Shown: piece after piece, positions 29,385 through 37,414 of the stretch
Position numbering within the stretch: the first letter of the stretch is position 1
How the letters are laid out: every line of letters begins with the position of its first letter
Assembly (NCBI GenBank): GCA_003054695.1
Contig: QAZA01000053.1
Span: 64,517-128,516 of the forward strand
Reading direction: 5' to 3'
Length of the DNA stretch: 64,000 nt
Source: Verrucomicrobia bacterium LW23
Lineage (GTDB): Bacteria; Verrucomicrobiota; Verrucomicrobiia; Methylacidiphilales; UBA1321
The notes under the pieces: model-generated
The model's database searches: none
The model's input: the letters and a program-made list of their open reading frames with translations, nothing else
Told to the model about the DNA's origin: nothing
Position numbers and translations under genes: made by a program

Positions 29385-29421
29385 CCAGGGCGGGAGTTTG
29401 CTCTCCTGCCCTGGATTTTTT
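29385..29421 (+). terminator. rho-independent terminator after pstB
   Basis: CCAGGGCGGGAG (29385-29396) pairs with CTCCTGCCCTGG (29403-29414), 12 bp with one G-T wobble and a 6-nt loop, followed by ATTTTTT. It is a textbook intrinsic terminator and marks the end of the core pst cluster before the AT-rich insert. Confidence 0.9.
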
Positions 29422-29516
29422 GTGCCTCGCAAATATGTGTGAGTCTTTTGGTATCGGATCGGTTGCGTTAACCGTGGGAAATATTGCGACAGTGGCTAGC
29501 AAATGGGAGCGTGGAA

Positions 29517-29546
29517 TTGACATCGTGCTTGCTTCTGAGGTACAAA
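29517..29546 (+). promoter_or_regulatory. candidate sigma-70 promoter of the TAC operon
   Basis: TTGACA at 29517-29522 and TACAAA at 29541-29546 with an 18-nt spacer. It lies about 120 bp before the toxin start. The rest of 29423-29657 shows no convincing gene. Confidence 0.5.
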
Positions 29547-29570
29547 ATGTTGCTGAAACTTCCGTAAAGG

Positions 29571-29587
29571 GAAGCTCGTACAGCTTC
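29571..29587. promoter_or_regulatory. candidate operator (inverted repeat) of the TAC operon
   Basis: GAAGCT-CGTAC-AGCTTC is a perfect 6-bp inverted repeat located ~25 nt after the predicted -10 box. HigA-type antitoxins bind such palindromes to repress their own operon. The assignment is inference from position and symmetry. Confidence 0.4.
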
Positions 29588-29666
29588 TTGTCGGGGGTGA
29601 TTCTCATCGGTCGCGCTCGCTTAGCCCGACCTGTACAGGAAAATTGTAACCTTATAAGTGGACACA

Positions 29667-30092
29667 ATGCTCAGGTTGCGTAAGATAAGGGGTATCAGCG
29701 ATGGGCCTGTATGGCACCTCCGCGTGCTTGAAATACATGGAAAAGACCCCGTTACTCCCTATCTCCAAGAATGGTCGAGATTCAACCGGGAAGACTTCAA
29801 GCGAATTATACGAGTCATGGAGCGCCTTTCGAAATATGAGAAAATCCTTGATGAAAAACACGTAAAGCAGAGCGCGACAAACAAAAGTATTTATGAAATG
29901 CGTGCTCATACAGGAAAAGCAAGGATAATGTTCTTTTATGTAGAGCGATGTAAACCTTACAACGGTCGCCTAATTATTTGCACCAATGTATTTGAAAAGG
30001 GACGAGGGGACCAAGATAAAGCCTTTCAACGGGCCGAGACGATTTTCAATCATTTTAATCAGGAAATTAAGAATTTGGAAGATGTTGACTAA
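29667..30092 (+). CDS. HigB/RelE-like toxin (phage Gp49-like) of a TAC module
   Basis: The 141-residue product has the layout of RelE/HigB mRNA interferases: an N-terminal GPVWHLRVLEIHGKDPV strand, helices, then IYEMRAHTGKARIMFFYV and the family-typical ICTNVFEKGRGDQDKAFQRAE C-terminal block. Such toxins cut mRNA on the ribosome. The start is ATG 29667; a GTG at 29658 is also in frame. It is the first gene of a three-gene operon with an HTH antitoxin 28 bp downstream. Base composition is clearly more AT-rich than the flanking pst and glg genes, which suggests transfer. Confidence 0.8.
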   Translation: MLRLRKIRGISDGPVWHLRVLEIHGKDPVTPYLQEWSRFNREDFKRIIRVMERLSKYEKILDEKHVKQSATNKSIYEMRAHTGKARIMFFYVERCKPYNGRLIICTNVFEKGRGDQDKAFQRAETIFNHFNQEIKNLEDVD

Positions 30093-30120
30093 TTAATATA
30101 ATCTGAAAAAGTACAATTGT

Positions 30121-30708
30121 ATGCCTAAAGTTCCTGAAGATCTTCTTGCCTTCCTTGACGAGATTCCACCTATCACAGATGCTGAGCGCAACGAGCTCGC
30201 TAAGAATATAGTTGCATTAAATAAAGATGTAGACTACTGCGCAAAGTGCCTGAAGAGCCATTTTATCGAAGGCATTGTTCAAGCAATGAAACAGCAGCGA
30301 ATCAGCAAGGCAGAGCTTGCGCGGAGATGGAAGAAGACACGACAGTATGTCTCTAGTCTTTTCGCAGAGAGCAAGCACGCGAATTTTACGATCGAAACTA
30401 TGGTGGAGCTTTGTATGCTCCTAAACAAGAAGCTCTTGCTTGAGGTGCTTGATCCCATTCAACCTTGCGATTCTAACGAGAATTCTATAAATCAATATTC
30501 CAAATCGTTTGCGAACATTGAAGAGTGGGTTAGTGAAGCAACACAGCTGAAATCAGCCAAGGAAATTAACGTTAGAATCAGTACTGATATTTTGGTTGCT
30601 GAGTGGGAACTTTCCACAACTGAGTGGATTGGATCTGAGCCTGATCAGAACCCGAAAGAGCGCCTCGATGCCTGTTTCACTGAAGAAGCATATCTTTCTA
30701 GCTACTAA
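30121..30708 (+). CDS. HigA-like antitoxin with C-terminal extension
   Basis: The 195-residue protein has an Xre-type helix-turn-helix at about residues 55-115 (GIVQAMKQQRISKAELARRW, KTRQYVSSLFAESKHANFT, ETMVELCMLLNKKLLLEVL). Unlike ordinary HigA (~100 residues) it has a ~50-residue head and a ~75-residue tail. In TAC systems the antitoxin tail (chaperone addiction domain) makes the antitoxin unstable unless a SecB-like chaperone binds it. The next gene is SecB-like, so the tail probably has that role (inference). The HTH would also repress the operon. Confidence 0.8.
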   Translation: MPKVPEDLLAFLDEIPPITDAERNELAKNIVALNKDVDYCAKCLKSHFIEGIVQAMKQQRISKAELARRWKKTRQYVSSLFAESKHANFTIETMVELCMLLNKKLLLEVLDPIQPCDSNENSINQYSKSFANIEEWVSEATQLKSAKEINVRISTDILVAEWELSTTEWIGSEPDQNPKERLDACFTEEAYLSSY

Positions 30709-30716
30709 GAGGTAAA

Positions 30717-31235
30717 ATGGAACCTAATTGTGTGCTCCAGGAGTATCATCTCACCAGGTTTGCTGTCGAGTGTCAGAAAACTGATATGGAGGTCGAAAGG
30801 CATTCTCTAAAGTTTAATTATGATCTTAAGCGACACACTGAAAACAAGTATAATTTCATGTGTTCGCTCGAGGTTTTATGTATGGAGCTTGATGCACAAG
30901 ATAGGGTGGCCGGTTACTCGGTAATAGCAGGAATTACTGGATACTTTTCCCTTTCGACCAATCTACCAGAAGAGAAACTGGCTACCTATGCATTTCAGAA
31001 CAGTGTTATGACGCTATACGGGGCCCTCAGGGGAATAGTAGCCTCTGTAACAGGAAATTTTCGGGAGGGCAAGTACTTGCTTCCCTCCGTCATGCCTCAA
31101 GATATAGCGCAAAGTGCAGTCTCAACTCGTGAGGAGATAAGGGAAGCCTCTGAAAAACAGGCAAAAGAGCGAGTAGCATCAGCCAAGCGAACGAAAAAAG
31201 CAAATAAATCGCAGGAAGCGAGGTCTTCTCCGTAG
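30717..31235 (+). CDS. SecB-like chaperone of a TAC module
   Basis: The 172-residue protein has the SecB-like pattern: an N-terminal amphipathic strand region (LTRFAVECQKTDMEVERHSL), a central IAGITGYFSLSTNLPEEKL, and the helix-containing block YAFQNSVMTLYGALRGIVAS ahead of LLPSV. This matches TAC chaperones such as Rv1957 better than housekeeping SecB. A Lys/Glu/Arg-rich tail (~35 residues) follows. It starts 8 bp after the antitoxin stop with an AAGAGG ribosome site. The expected job is to fold and protect the antitoxin. The family call is by pattern recognition, not a search. Confidence 0.7.
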   Translation: MEPNCVLQEYHLTRFAVECQKTDMEVERHSLKFNYDLKRHTENKYNFMCSLEVLCMELDAQDRVAGYSVIAGITGYFSLSTNLPEEKLATYAFQNSVMTLYGALRGIVASVTGNFREGKYLLPSVMPQDIAQSAVSTREEIREASEKQAKERVASAKRTKKANKSQEARSSP

Positions 31236-31237
31236 GA

Positions 31238-31275
31238 CAGGGTTGAGCCTTCTGCGACTGAAAGGCTCAACCCTG
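31238..31275. terminator. perfect 14-bp hairpin between TAC operon and glgC
   Basis: CAGGGTTGAGCCTT (31238-31251) is the exact reverse complement of 31262-31275, with a 10-nt loop. It lies 2 bp after the chaperone stop and before the convergent end of glgC. No T run follows on either side. Confidence 0.6.
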
Positions 31276-31297
31276 CCAGATCTGCTGGGCTACCTCC

Positions 31298-32608
31298 CTA
31301 AATCGTCGTCCCGTTAGGCACCACGGCGCCTTTGGGGATGACGACGATGCCGTCGCGGATGTAGTAGCAGTCGCCGTCCACGTGGCTGGGCTTGCCTTCG
31401 GGCGAGATGGTGACCTCGTTGCCGATGCGGGCGTTTTTGTCGATGATGCAGTTCTGGATCATGCAGTTGCGGCCGATGCCCATGCGGGGCAGCCCTTGCG
31501 CCTCGGCGGCGGCCAGCTGGGCGTCGCTCTCGTAAAAGTCGTGGCCCATGATGATGCAGTTGCGAATGGTGGAGTTGCTGTCGATGCGGCTGCGGATGCC
31601 GATGACGCTGTGCTCGATGCGGGCGTCCACAATGATGCAGCCGTCGGCGATAGCGGCGCGCTCCGTCAGGCCGCGCACAATCTTGCTGGCGGGCAGGTAG
31701 CGGGCGCGGGTGTAGATGGGCGAGGTGAAGTCGTAAAAGTTGAACTTGGGCACAGGCTCGGTGAGGTCGATGTTGGCCTCGAAGAACGCCTTGATGGTGC
31801 CGATGTCCTCCCAGTAGCCCTGGTAGGTGTAGGAGTAGACGCGGTGCGACTGGATCAGCTCGGGGATGATGTCCTTGCCGAAGTCGTGCTTCTCATTGGC
31901 CAGGGACTCCTCCAGGATGCGGCGGTTAAATACGTAGATGCCCATGCTGGCCAGGTAGCGGGGCTCGCTGCCTTCAATCTTCAGCTGCGCGCGCGCGGCG
32001 TCGTCCAGGCGAAGAGTCTCGAGCACGGCGGGGTCCTTGGGCTTCTCGACAAAGCGCTCGATGCGGTAGTCCGCGTCGGTTTGCATGATGCCGAAGCCGG
32101 TGGCCTCCGCGGGGCCGACGGGGATGGTCGCCACGGTAACGTCGGCGCCCGTCTTGATGTGCTGCTCGATCAGGCGGCGAAAGTTCATGCGGTAGAGCTG
32201 ATCGCCGGAGAGGATCAGCACGTACTCGTGCGCATGGTTGTTAAAGTGCTGCATGTTTTGCCGCACCGCGTCGGCCGTGCCCTGGTACCAGCCGCTGGTG
32301 CTGGGGTTTTGCTGCGCGGCCATGATCTCCACAAACCCGCCGGAGTAGTCGTCGAAGCGATAGCTTTGCTGAATGTGCCGGTGCAGCGAGGAGCTCAGGT
32401 ACTGGGTGAGCAGAAAGATGCGCTTGAGATCGCTGTTGATGCAGTTGCTGATGGGGATATCCACCAGGCGATATTTGCCGGCCAGCGGAACGGCTGGCTT
32501 GGCGCGGTCTTTGGTAAGAGGAAAGAGGCGGGTGCCAGCCCCTCCACCCATGATAACCGAAACGACGTCGCGAGGGGAGAAGCTGCTGCTTTTCGGGGTG
32601 ATTTCCAT
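31298..32608 (-). CDS. glgC: glucose-1-phosphate adenylyltransferase
   Basis: It makes ADP-glucose for glycogen synthesis. ATG 32608 gives 436 residues. Motifs are VIMGGGAGTRLFPLTKDRAK, KYRLVDIPISNCINS, the STSGWYQGTADAVRQN block, ILSGDQLYRMN, VEKPKDP and ASMGIYVFN. A C-terminal beta-helix with hexapeptide-like repeats follows. The frame is open further upstream but that part is low-complexity. An ISKra4-like element is inserted 105 bp before the start, so the native promoter may have been disturbed. No other glg gene is in the window. Confidence 0.95.
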   Translation of the reverse strand: MEITPKSSSFSPRDVVSVIMGGGAGTRLFPLTKDRAKPAVPLAGKYRLVDIPISNCINSDLKRIFLLTQYLSSSLHRHIQQSYRFDDYSGGFVEIMAAQQNPSTSGWYQGTADAVRQNMQHFNNHAHEYVLILSGDQLYRMNFRRLIEQHIKTGADVTVATIPVGPAEATGFGIMQTDADYRIERFVEKPKDPAVLETLRLDDAARAQLKIEGSEPRYLASMGIYVFNRRILEESLANEKHDFGKDIIPELIQSHRVYSYTYQGYWEDIGTIKAFFEANIDLTEPVPKFNFYDFTSPIYTRARYLPASKIVRGLTERAAIADGCIIVDARIEHSVIGIRSRIDSNSTIRNCIIMGHDFYESDAQLAAAEAQGLPRMGIGRNCMIQNCIIDKNARIGNEVTISPEGKPSHVDGDCYYIRDGIVVIPKGAVVPNGTTI

Positions 32609-32713
32609 AATCTCCACCGAGGATAGTGCGAGAGCGATGGCGAGGCAAAGACTTTTGTGAGGCTCAGAAGAGAAAGGCAGTGTCAAGACAAAACCGTGGC
32701 AGCCGTGTGAAAT

Positions 32714-32735
32714 GGGTGCGATTCGCGTTGGGTCC
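32714..32735 (+). repeat. left terminal inverted repeat of the IS
   Basis: Its reverse complement matches 34245-34266 except for one base (GCG against GCA in the centre). Confidence 0.8.
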
Positions 32736-32771
32736 AGAAGAAGAGGATGGAGTGGTGGATAACGGGGTGGC

Positions 32772-34223
32772 ATGGATATACGGATGAATAAGGAGCGTTT
32801 TTACGTTGTTGATTGGGGTGAGAGGGCGCATGGGCTGGTGGAGAGGTTGAAGGAGCATCCCGCGTTGCTGGAGCGCTTTGAGGCGTTGCTGGAGATTGTG
32901 GAGGCGCCGCTGCGGGCGGGGGGATGCGGGTTTGGATGCAAACGCGACAGAAGATCAGGTGGTGGTCGAGGTGCGCAGGCTGGGGCATCAGATGATGTAT
33001 CGGTGGGCGCAGCGCGCAGAAGAACGGGTGGGACAGGATCTGCAGGCAGGCACGTGCATCTCTGCCAGCCCCGGGCCTTGTGGCGGGGGACGGGTACGAA
33101 AAAAAGAGGGTGAAGCTGACGTGGTGGTGCGTGGTCGGGCCGGTGGCGATACAAGAGCGCATGTGGCGCACCGCGCGCAACTCCTATGTGCGGCCGTTGC
33201 CGGCGCGTACGGGGATGCATACCCATGGCAAAAGCAGGCGGCTTCAACGGGTGCTGACGGACTTTGGCGCGGAGCATTCCTTTCGCCCGTGCAGCGGGCG
33301 GGTGCGGGAGCATTACGGTTTTGAGATCAGCCCGACGGAAGTACGCAAGGCCACGCTGCATCACGCTCGGCGCGCTGCACAGCAGATGGAAGTGACGTAT
33401 GCTCAGGGATATCGGGCGTTGCCGCGCAACGGGCCGCGGCGGCTTGTCGCCGAGGCTGACGGTACGATGATCCCGATTGTGGAACCCGGCCTGCCGCGGC
33501 GCCCTGGCGTGTCACGGCCTCGAGAGTGGAAGGAAATACGGCTCATGGCCGTCCAGGCCCAGGGCCGGGCCGGCGCCACCTATGCCGCCACGTTCGGCAC
33601 CGTGGAGCAAGCAGGCCGCCGCTGGGGCCACAGCGCCCGCGCCGAGGGCTGGGCGCTGGAGAGCGCCGTGCACGTCGTGGCGGATGGCGCGGAATGGATC
33701 GAGCGCCAGGCCCGGGACGTTTTTGGAAAGCAGGGCCGGCTGCTTATCGACTTCTTCCACGTCAGCCACTACCTCGCCGCCGCCGCGCCCGCCTGTTGCC
33801 CCCGCCGGCCAGGCCGGAGCCCCAGCCAGAGCGAAGCCAACGCGCACCGCTGGCGCCGCACCCAGCAGCGCCGCCTCAAGACTGGCCACGCCGATCGCGT
33901 CCCTGGCCGCCCTGGCCCCACACCGCGAACCCGGCACCGTTCCCCACGCCCCCGTGCGCGCCGCCTGGCGCCACCTCCACAACCGCCGCCACCACCTGCA
34001 CTACCCCGAGGCCATCGCCCACAACCTGCCCATCGGATCCGGCCTCATCGAAAGCGGACACAAACACCTCTTCCACGCCAGACTCAAAATCCCCGGCGCC
34101 GCCTGGCTCCCCAACAACGCAGACCACATCGCCCAACTTCGCGTCCTCACAGCCAATCTCGCCTGGGAACAACTCTGGAACTCCCCAAAGCCTCCCTCTC
34201 CTCTCCACAACCCCTCTTCCTGA
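32772..34223 (+). pseudogene. transposase, ISKra4-like, multiply frameshifted
   Basis: Pieces in different frames join into one transposase. It starts with FYVVDWGERAHGLVERLK. Then DANATEDQVVVEVRRLGHQ follows after a slip near a G6 run at about 32930. Next comes the main body from ~33100 after an A7 run (VAEADGTMIPIVEPG, LIDFFHVSHYLAAAAP). After another shift near 33880 the C-terminus reads NLPIGSGLIESGHKHLFHAR and LANLAWEQLW. The DGT and DFFH motifs and the IGSGxIE block are typical of ISKra4-family enzymes. At least three frameshifts make it inactive. Confidence 0.8.
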
Positions 34224-34244
34224 GCGCCTGATCGCTTTACTACC

Positions 34245-34266
34245 GGACCCAATGCGAATCGCACCC
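34245..34266 (-). repeat. right terminal inverted repeat of the IS
   Basis: GGACCCAATGCGAATCGCAC at 34245-34264, then CC; it pairs with 32714-32735 with one mismatch. Confidence 0.8.
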
Positions 34267-34337
34267 CCCATCATTTTCCCCAAAATACTTCTTGCACCAC
34301 CCACCCATCCCATCCTACAGTGCCCTCCCTCCGCAAC

Positions 34338-34409
34338 GCGCGATTAGCTTAGCGGTAGAGCGCTCGCTTCACACGCGAGAGGTCACAGGTTCGAACCCTG
34401 TATCGCGCA
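34338..34409 (+). tRNA. tRNA-Val (anticodon CAC)
   Basis: The acceptor stem GCGCGAT pairs with ATCGCGC. The D arm is AGCTTAGCGGTAGAGC. The anticodon stem CTCGC/GCGAG encloses the loop TTCACAC, giving anticodon CAC. The T arm is CAGGTTCGAACCCTG. The CCA end is not encoded (ACCC). The integrase gene on the opposite strand ends inside its 3' part, so the tRNA is the attachment site of the element to its right. Confidence 0.95.
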
Positions 34410-35607
34410 CCCTTTTCCCTTGTCAGTACAGGGCATGACAGGAAGCGTCATGGGATGACTTAAGTCATTCGTTTCCAGGAACTTCAACAATTCTTCCTTG
34501 GAATACTCTTTGTCAACTTGCGACAATGTAGGACTGGCCGCGACTAAAGCGGGTGTAGCTATAGGTGTAGCTGATTTCGCCGGGGAAAGGATGGCGGGCA
34601 CTTTTTTCAGCGCATCGGCCAGCGGCAGGGATGCTGCGTTGATATAAGTGCGGGTCGTGAGGCTGATATTGCTGTGACGCATGAGATGCTGGGCCATGGT
34701 GGGCACAACGCCATTCTCCTGAAGGCGGTGATTGAGCGTGTGGCGCAGGGAGTGGAAGCGAACTTTTCCGCTCGGGTCATCGGCGTTCTTGATGCCCGCG
34801 AGCTTGAGGTCATTGCGAAAGCCTTTCCATGTTGGGTAAAGATCGCCGAACACTTTGTCTGTCATCTCGGGCGCGGCGTCGGCTCTGAGCTTTTTCAGGG
34901 CTTCCGCCACTTCGGGGTGAAGCGGGATGGGTTGCAGCTTCTTGTTCTTGGCGTTTTTGGGACGCACGGCCACATACGGCGCGTCTGAGTCGAGCGAGAG
35001 GTCTGCCCTGGTCAGTGTGCGCATTTCGTTGCGGCGCAGGCCGGTGTGGGCGGCGGTGAGGTAAACGACGCCGCGTTTGCCGGCGACGCGTATCAGGGCG
35101 CCCAGCTCGTCCTCGGACAGAGGGCGGCGCTCGTAGGTCTGCGTGCCCGCTTCCGAGATCTTTTCGACGGATTTCAGCGGGTTTTCGAACGCGAGCCGCT
35201 TGCTGCGTTTGAGCCAGTCGATGAAGGTATTGGCGGCCAGAAGATATTCATTGAGCGTCTACGGGCTTCCCGCCTGGGTTTGCCTCCATTTGATAAACGC
35301 ATTGCCGCACATAGCGGTCATCCCGCCCAAGGCGGCGCAGCTCGGCGGCATAGTCCTTCAGGTGATCAGGCAGCAGTCCGGAAAAAGCCTGGCGGACGTT
35401 CGGCGCGGGAATAATCCCTGCTCTCTCCTGCTGCGCTTCCCTGACAAGGCGCTCCAGCTTGGCCCGCGCAGCCTGTTTGTCCGACACGTCGAGAGGCACG
35501 TCCGTAAATTTGGTATCATCGTCCAGACGGTAACGGCCTCGATACACACGGCTGATGATCAGCTTTCCGTCCTTCCGCTTCTTCTGCTTATAGATAAAGC
35601 ATTTCAT
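34383..35607 (-). pseudogene. tyrosine recombinase / integrase, deleted and frameshifted
   Basis: ATG 35607 has a good ribosome site (AGGAGG) within the end of the upstream AlpA-like gene. The N-terminal arm-binding region reads FIYKQKKRKDGKLIISRVYR and runs to a TGA at 35248. The catalytic part continues in another frame: NEYLLAANTFIDWLKRSKRL, TGLRRNEMRTL (first Arg), FHSLRHT, LMRHSNIS and RTYIN (Tyr). About 35 residues expected between the two parts are missing, so a small deletion as well as a frame change occurred. The C-terminus (GCAIQGSNL) is encoded within the tRNA-Val gene, the mark of tRNA-targeted integrases. Confidence 0.85.
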
Positions 35608-35609
35608 GG

Positions 35610-35825
35610 TCATTTCCTCCTTGTCAGCAATCCTTCGATATAAGCATTCACTTCCACTAATGAGAAACGCGTGGAACCTCCCACCTTCACCGGCCTGGGG
35701 AAGTCCTTCTCGCTGGAAACCAGCCTCCACACCGGTCTCACGTTAACGCCAAGCCGTTCCGCAATATACTGAACGGAAACAAGCGATGAGTTAACTGTGT
35801 GCGAAGGAGTGGATAAGATATTCAT
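35610..35825 (-). CDS. AlpA-like excisionase / MerR-fold DNA-binding protein
   Basis: The product is about 71 residues from ATG 35825; in-frame ATGs at 35837 and 35858 are alternatives. It shows the AlpA pattern: VSVQYIAERLGVNVRPVWRL, then FPRPVKVGGSTRFSLVEVNA, ending LLTRRK. Such proteins act as excisionases or activators of integrase genes. It ends 2 bp before the integrase start and supplies its ribosome site, so the two are translationally coupled. Confidence 0.8.
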   Translation of the reverse strand: MNILSTPSHTVNSSLVSVQYIAERLGVNVRPVWRLVSSEKDFPRPVKVGGSTRFSLVEVNAYIEGLLTRRK

Positions 35826-35953
35826 TTTTGAGCGCATGCCAATTATAAGCAGCATCATTAGGTGAAAACCGGATAAAGAATGAAAAAATGACAGCAGGCG
35901 CTAAAGAATGACAGTTGTGTCAATGCGCTGGAAAAGCACTATCAGCGCTGGGA

Positions 35954-36355
35954 TCAGATCGTAAAGGGATTGCGGATAGTGACAGCTTCAATGATCTGCC
36001 CGTCCTGCATATCCTCGGAATAAAGGACTGTGCAATCCTCGCGCACTCCCGCCGCGACGATGAGACTGTCGTAGAGAGACAATCCATACTTCTCGGCAAT
36101 GTCCAGGCCAGCGTCGTGCACTTCCAGCGTCAGGGGAATGACCGTACAGATTTTGCGGATCGTCGTCAGGATTTCGCGAATATCCTCCCACGGCATTTTC
36201 AGTTTGCGCGTTGCAACGGAAGCAAATTCATTGAGAACCTGAACACTGATAACGCCCCCGCCGACAAGCAGGGCTTCCGCTTTGTCCGCCTTTTGATCTG
36301 CCGCCAGCAGGTAAAGCAGGACATTGGTGTCGAAGAAGGGTTTATCCGCGCTCAT
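35954..36355 (-). CDS. vapC: PIN-domain ribonuclease toxin
   Basis: The 133-residue PIN toxin has acidic residues in FFDTNVLLYLL (first Asp), LNEFASV (Glu) and LSLYDSLIVAAG (second Asp), followed by LYSEDMQDGQ. VapC toxins cut RNA and are held in check by VapB. ATG 36355 lies 14 bp inside the end of vapB. The gene is intact, unlike the mobility genes around it. Confidence 0.9.
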   Translation of the reverse strand: MSADKPFFDTNVLLYLLAADQKADKAEALLVGGGVISVQVLNEFASVATRKLKMPWEDIREILTTIRKICTVIPLTLEVHDAGLDIAEKYGLSLYDSLIVAAGVREDCTVLYSEDMQDGQIIEAVTIRNPFTI

Positions 36356-36575
36356 TGGCTTCAAGGCGGTCAAAATGGAAATCCTGCGGCAACTTTCCCC
36401 GGAACCGCCGCAACCGCGCCAGCCGTTCTTTCGTGCCGGGCTTTTTCTCCAGCTCGAAAGTCCGTTCGCCCGCTATATGAATTTCAATGTCGTCGCCCTC
36501 GCGCAATCCCAGCGCTTCCACAACGGCGGACGGGATGCGAACGGCCAGGCTATTGCCCCATTTGGATATCTGCAT
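36342..36575 (-). CDS. vapB: AbrB/MazE-fold antitoxin
   Basis: The 77-residue protein begins MQISKWGNSLAVRIPSAVV, a typical AbrB swapped-hairpin DNA-binding domain (LREGDDIEIHI follows). The C-terminal tail that wraps the toxin contains FRGKLPQDFHFDRL. Start is ATG 36575 with AGGAGG 6 bp upstream. It overlaps vapC and has a palindromic operator directly upstream. Confidence 0.9.
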   Translation of the reverse strand: MQISKWGNSLAVRIPSAVVEALGLREGDDIEIHIAGERTFELEKKPGTKERLARLRRFRGKLPQDFHFDRLEANERG

Positions 36576-36586
36576 TGGCACCTCCT

Positions 36587-36615
36587 ATGATATACTTAAC
36601 TTTATCGTATATCAT
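36587..36615. promoter_or_regulatory. palindromic operator of vapBC
   Basis: ATGATATAC (36587-36595) and GTATATCAT (36607-36615) form a perfect 9-bp inverted repeat with an 11-nt spacer, right before the vapB ribosome site. AbrB-fold antitoxins bind such repeats to autoregulate. Confidence 0.65.
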
Positions 36616-36659
36616 GAGACGACATGAATGCAAGCTTAACAAGAGAAAAATGCGGAAAA

Positions 36660-36846
36660 TCAGGCGTCCCGCCCATCGGACCGGCCCTTTTCCTTCTCCA
36701 GAGTCTGGGCCAGAAACTTTTCTTTCTGCGCTTTCAGGCTGGTTTCGATTTTGTGCCGTGTTTCTTCACAGGGCTTATTGCCAAAGTTGGCGAAGGCGGT
36801 CGGCTTCCTTTTCTTCAAACTTGAGGGCGGGGACTTGGGGTTTCAT
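36660..36846 (-). pseudogene. small charged ORF, frameshifted
   Basis: Its ATG (36844-36846) overlaps the stop of the sigma-factor gene (ATGA). The first frame gives PALKFEEKEADRLRQLWQ and stops at 36775. The neighbouring frame continues with EETRHKIETSLKAQKEKFLA to a TGA at 36660. The two halves read as one ~60-residue charged helical protein broken by a one-base shift. Family unknown. Confidence 0.45.
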
Positions 36847-37414
36847 GGCAGGTTATATTCCTTGTTGATGGCGTCGGCCAGTTTTCTGCGGGCAAGCGCA
36901 ATCCAGTCGCCCACGGTTGAGGACGGGATGCCTGTTCGTTCTTCTATCTCCTTGTAGGTGAAGCCATGGCGGGCGTGGAGCCAGATGGCTTCTTTCTGCT
37001 GGCCGGTCAGCTCCACGCCGGGATATTCCGCCCAGAAGCGTTTCATCAGAGCGGATTCCTCGGCTTCCGTTGAGGCGGCGAAGCGCGAGGGCTGGACGGG
37101 GATCTCGGGTAATTCGTCGGTTGTCACTTCCGCGCGCCGGATCTGGCGGCGGTAGTGGTCGATGAAAAGCTGATAGGCTTTGCGTCTGAGAAGCGGCAGG
37201 CAGTGGATTTTGTCTTCGTCAAAATGAAGAAGGACATGGCTCCAGAGATCCTGCAGAAGATTTTCCGCGTCCTGCCACTGGCGGGTAAGGCGGTAGAGAT
37301 AATCCTGCAGATAGGCGTGATAATCACCCACTGCCTGCAAGACGGCCTGCGCCGCCTCTCAAAGGCCGCTTCTGCCTCTTTCTCCCGGGATGCGGTTGTA
37401 TTTACATCTGTCAT
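36843..37414 (-). pseudogene. sigma-70 family (ECF-like) sigma factor, 5' frameshift
   Basis: The main frame (to 37340) has sigma region 2 (DYLYRLTRQWQDAENLLQDL, RRKAYQLFIDHYRRQ) and region 4 (LTGQQKEAIWLHARHGFTYK, GIPSSTVGDWIALARRKL). The natural N-terminus seems to start at ATG 37414 (TDVNTTASREKEAEAAFE) in another frame. Removing one AG from the GAGAGG near 37363 would join them. Without repair, translation would need TTG 37340 or GTG 37331 and could still give a nearly whole protein. A sigma factor beside relaxase genes suggests control of the element's own genes. Confidence 0.65.

Larger units (their letters stand above)
32714..34266 (+). mobile_element. decayed ISKra4-like insertion sequence (~1.55 kb)
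   Basis: The ends are 22-bp terminal inverted repeats (32714-32735 and 34245-34266) that match in 21 of 22 positions; the left one starts GGGTGCGATTCGCG. Between them is one frameshifted transposase gene. No convincing target-site duplication was seen. It sits between glgC and tRNA-Val. Confidence 0.8.

Noticed and set aside
29381-29683. 100-codon frame between pstB and the toxin
   Set aside because: It begins in the pstB terminator hairpin and shows no protein-like pattern; the region is better explained as promoter and leader of the TAC operon.
31238-31275. Treating the glgC-side hairpin as part of an attachment site
   Set aside because: It is a plain inverted repeat between convergent genes; no matching copy on the other side of the AT-rich insert was found.
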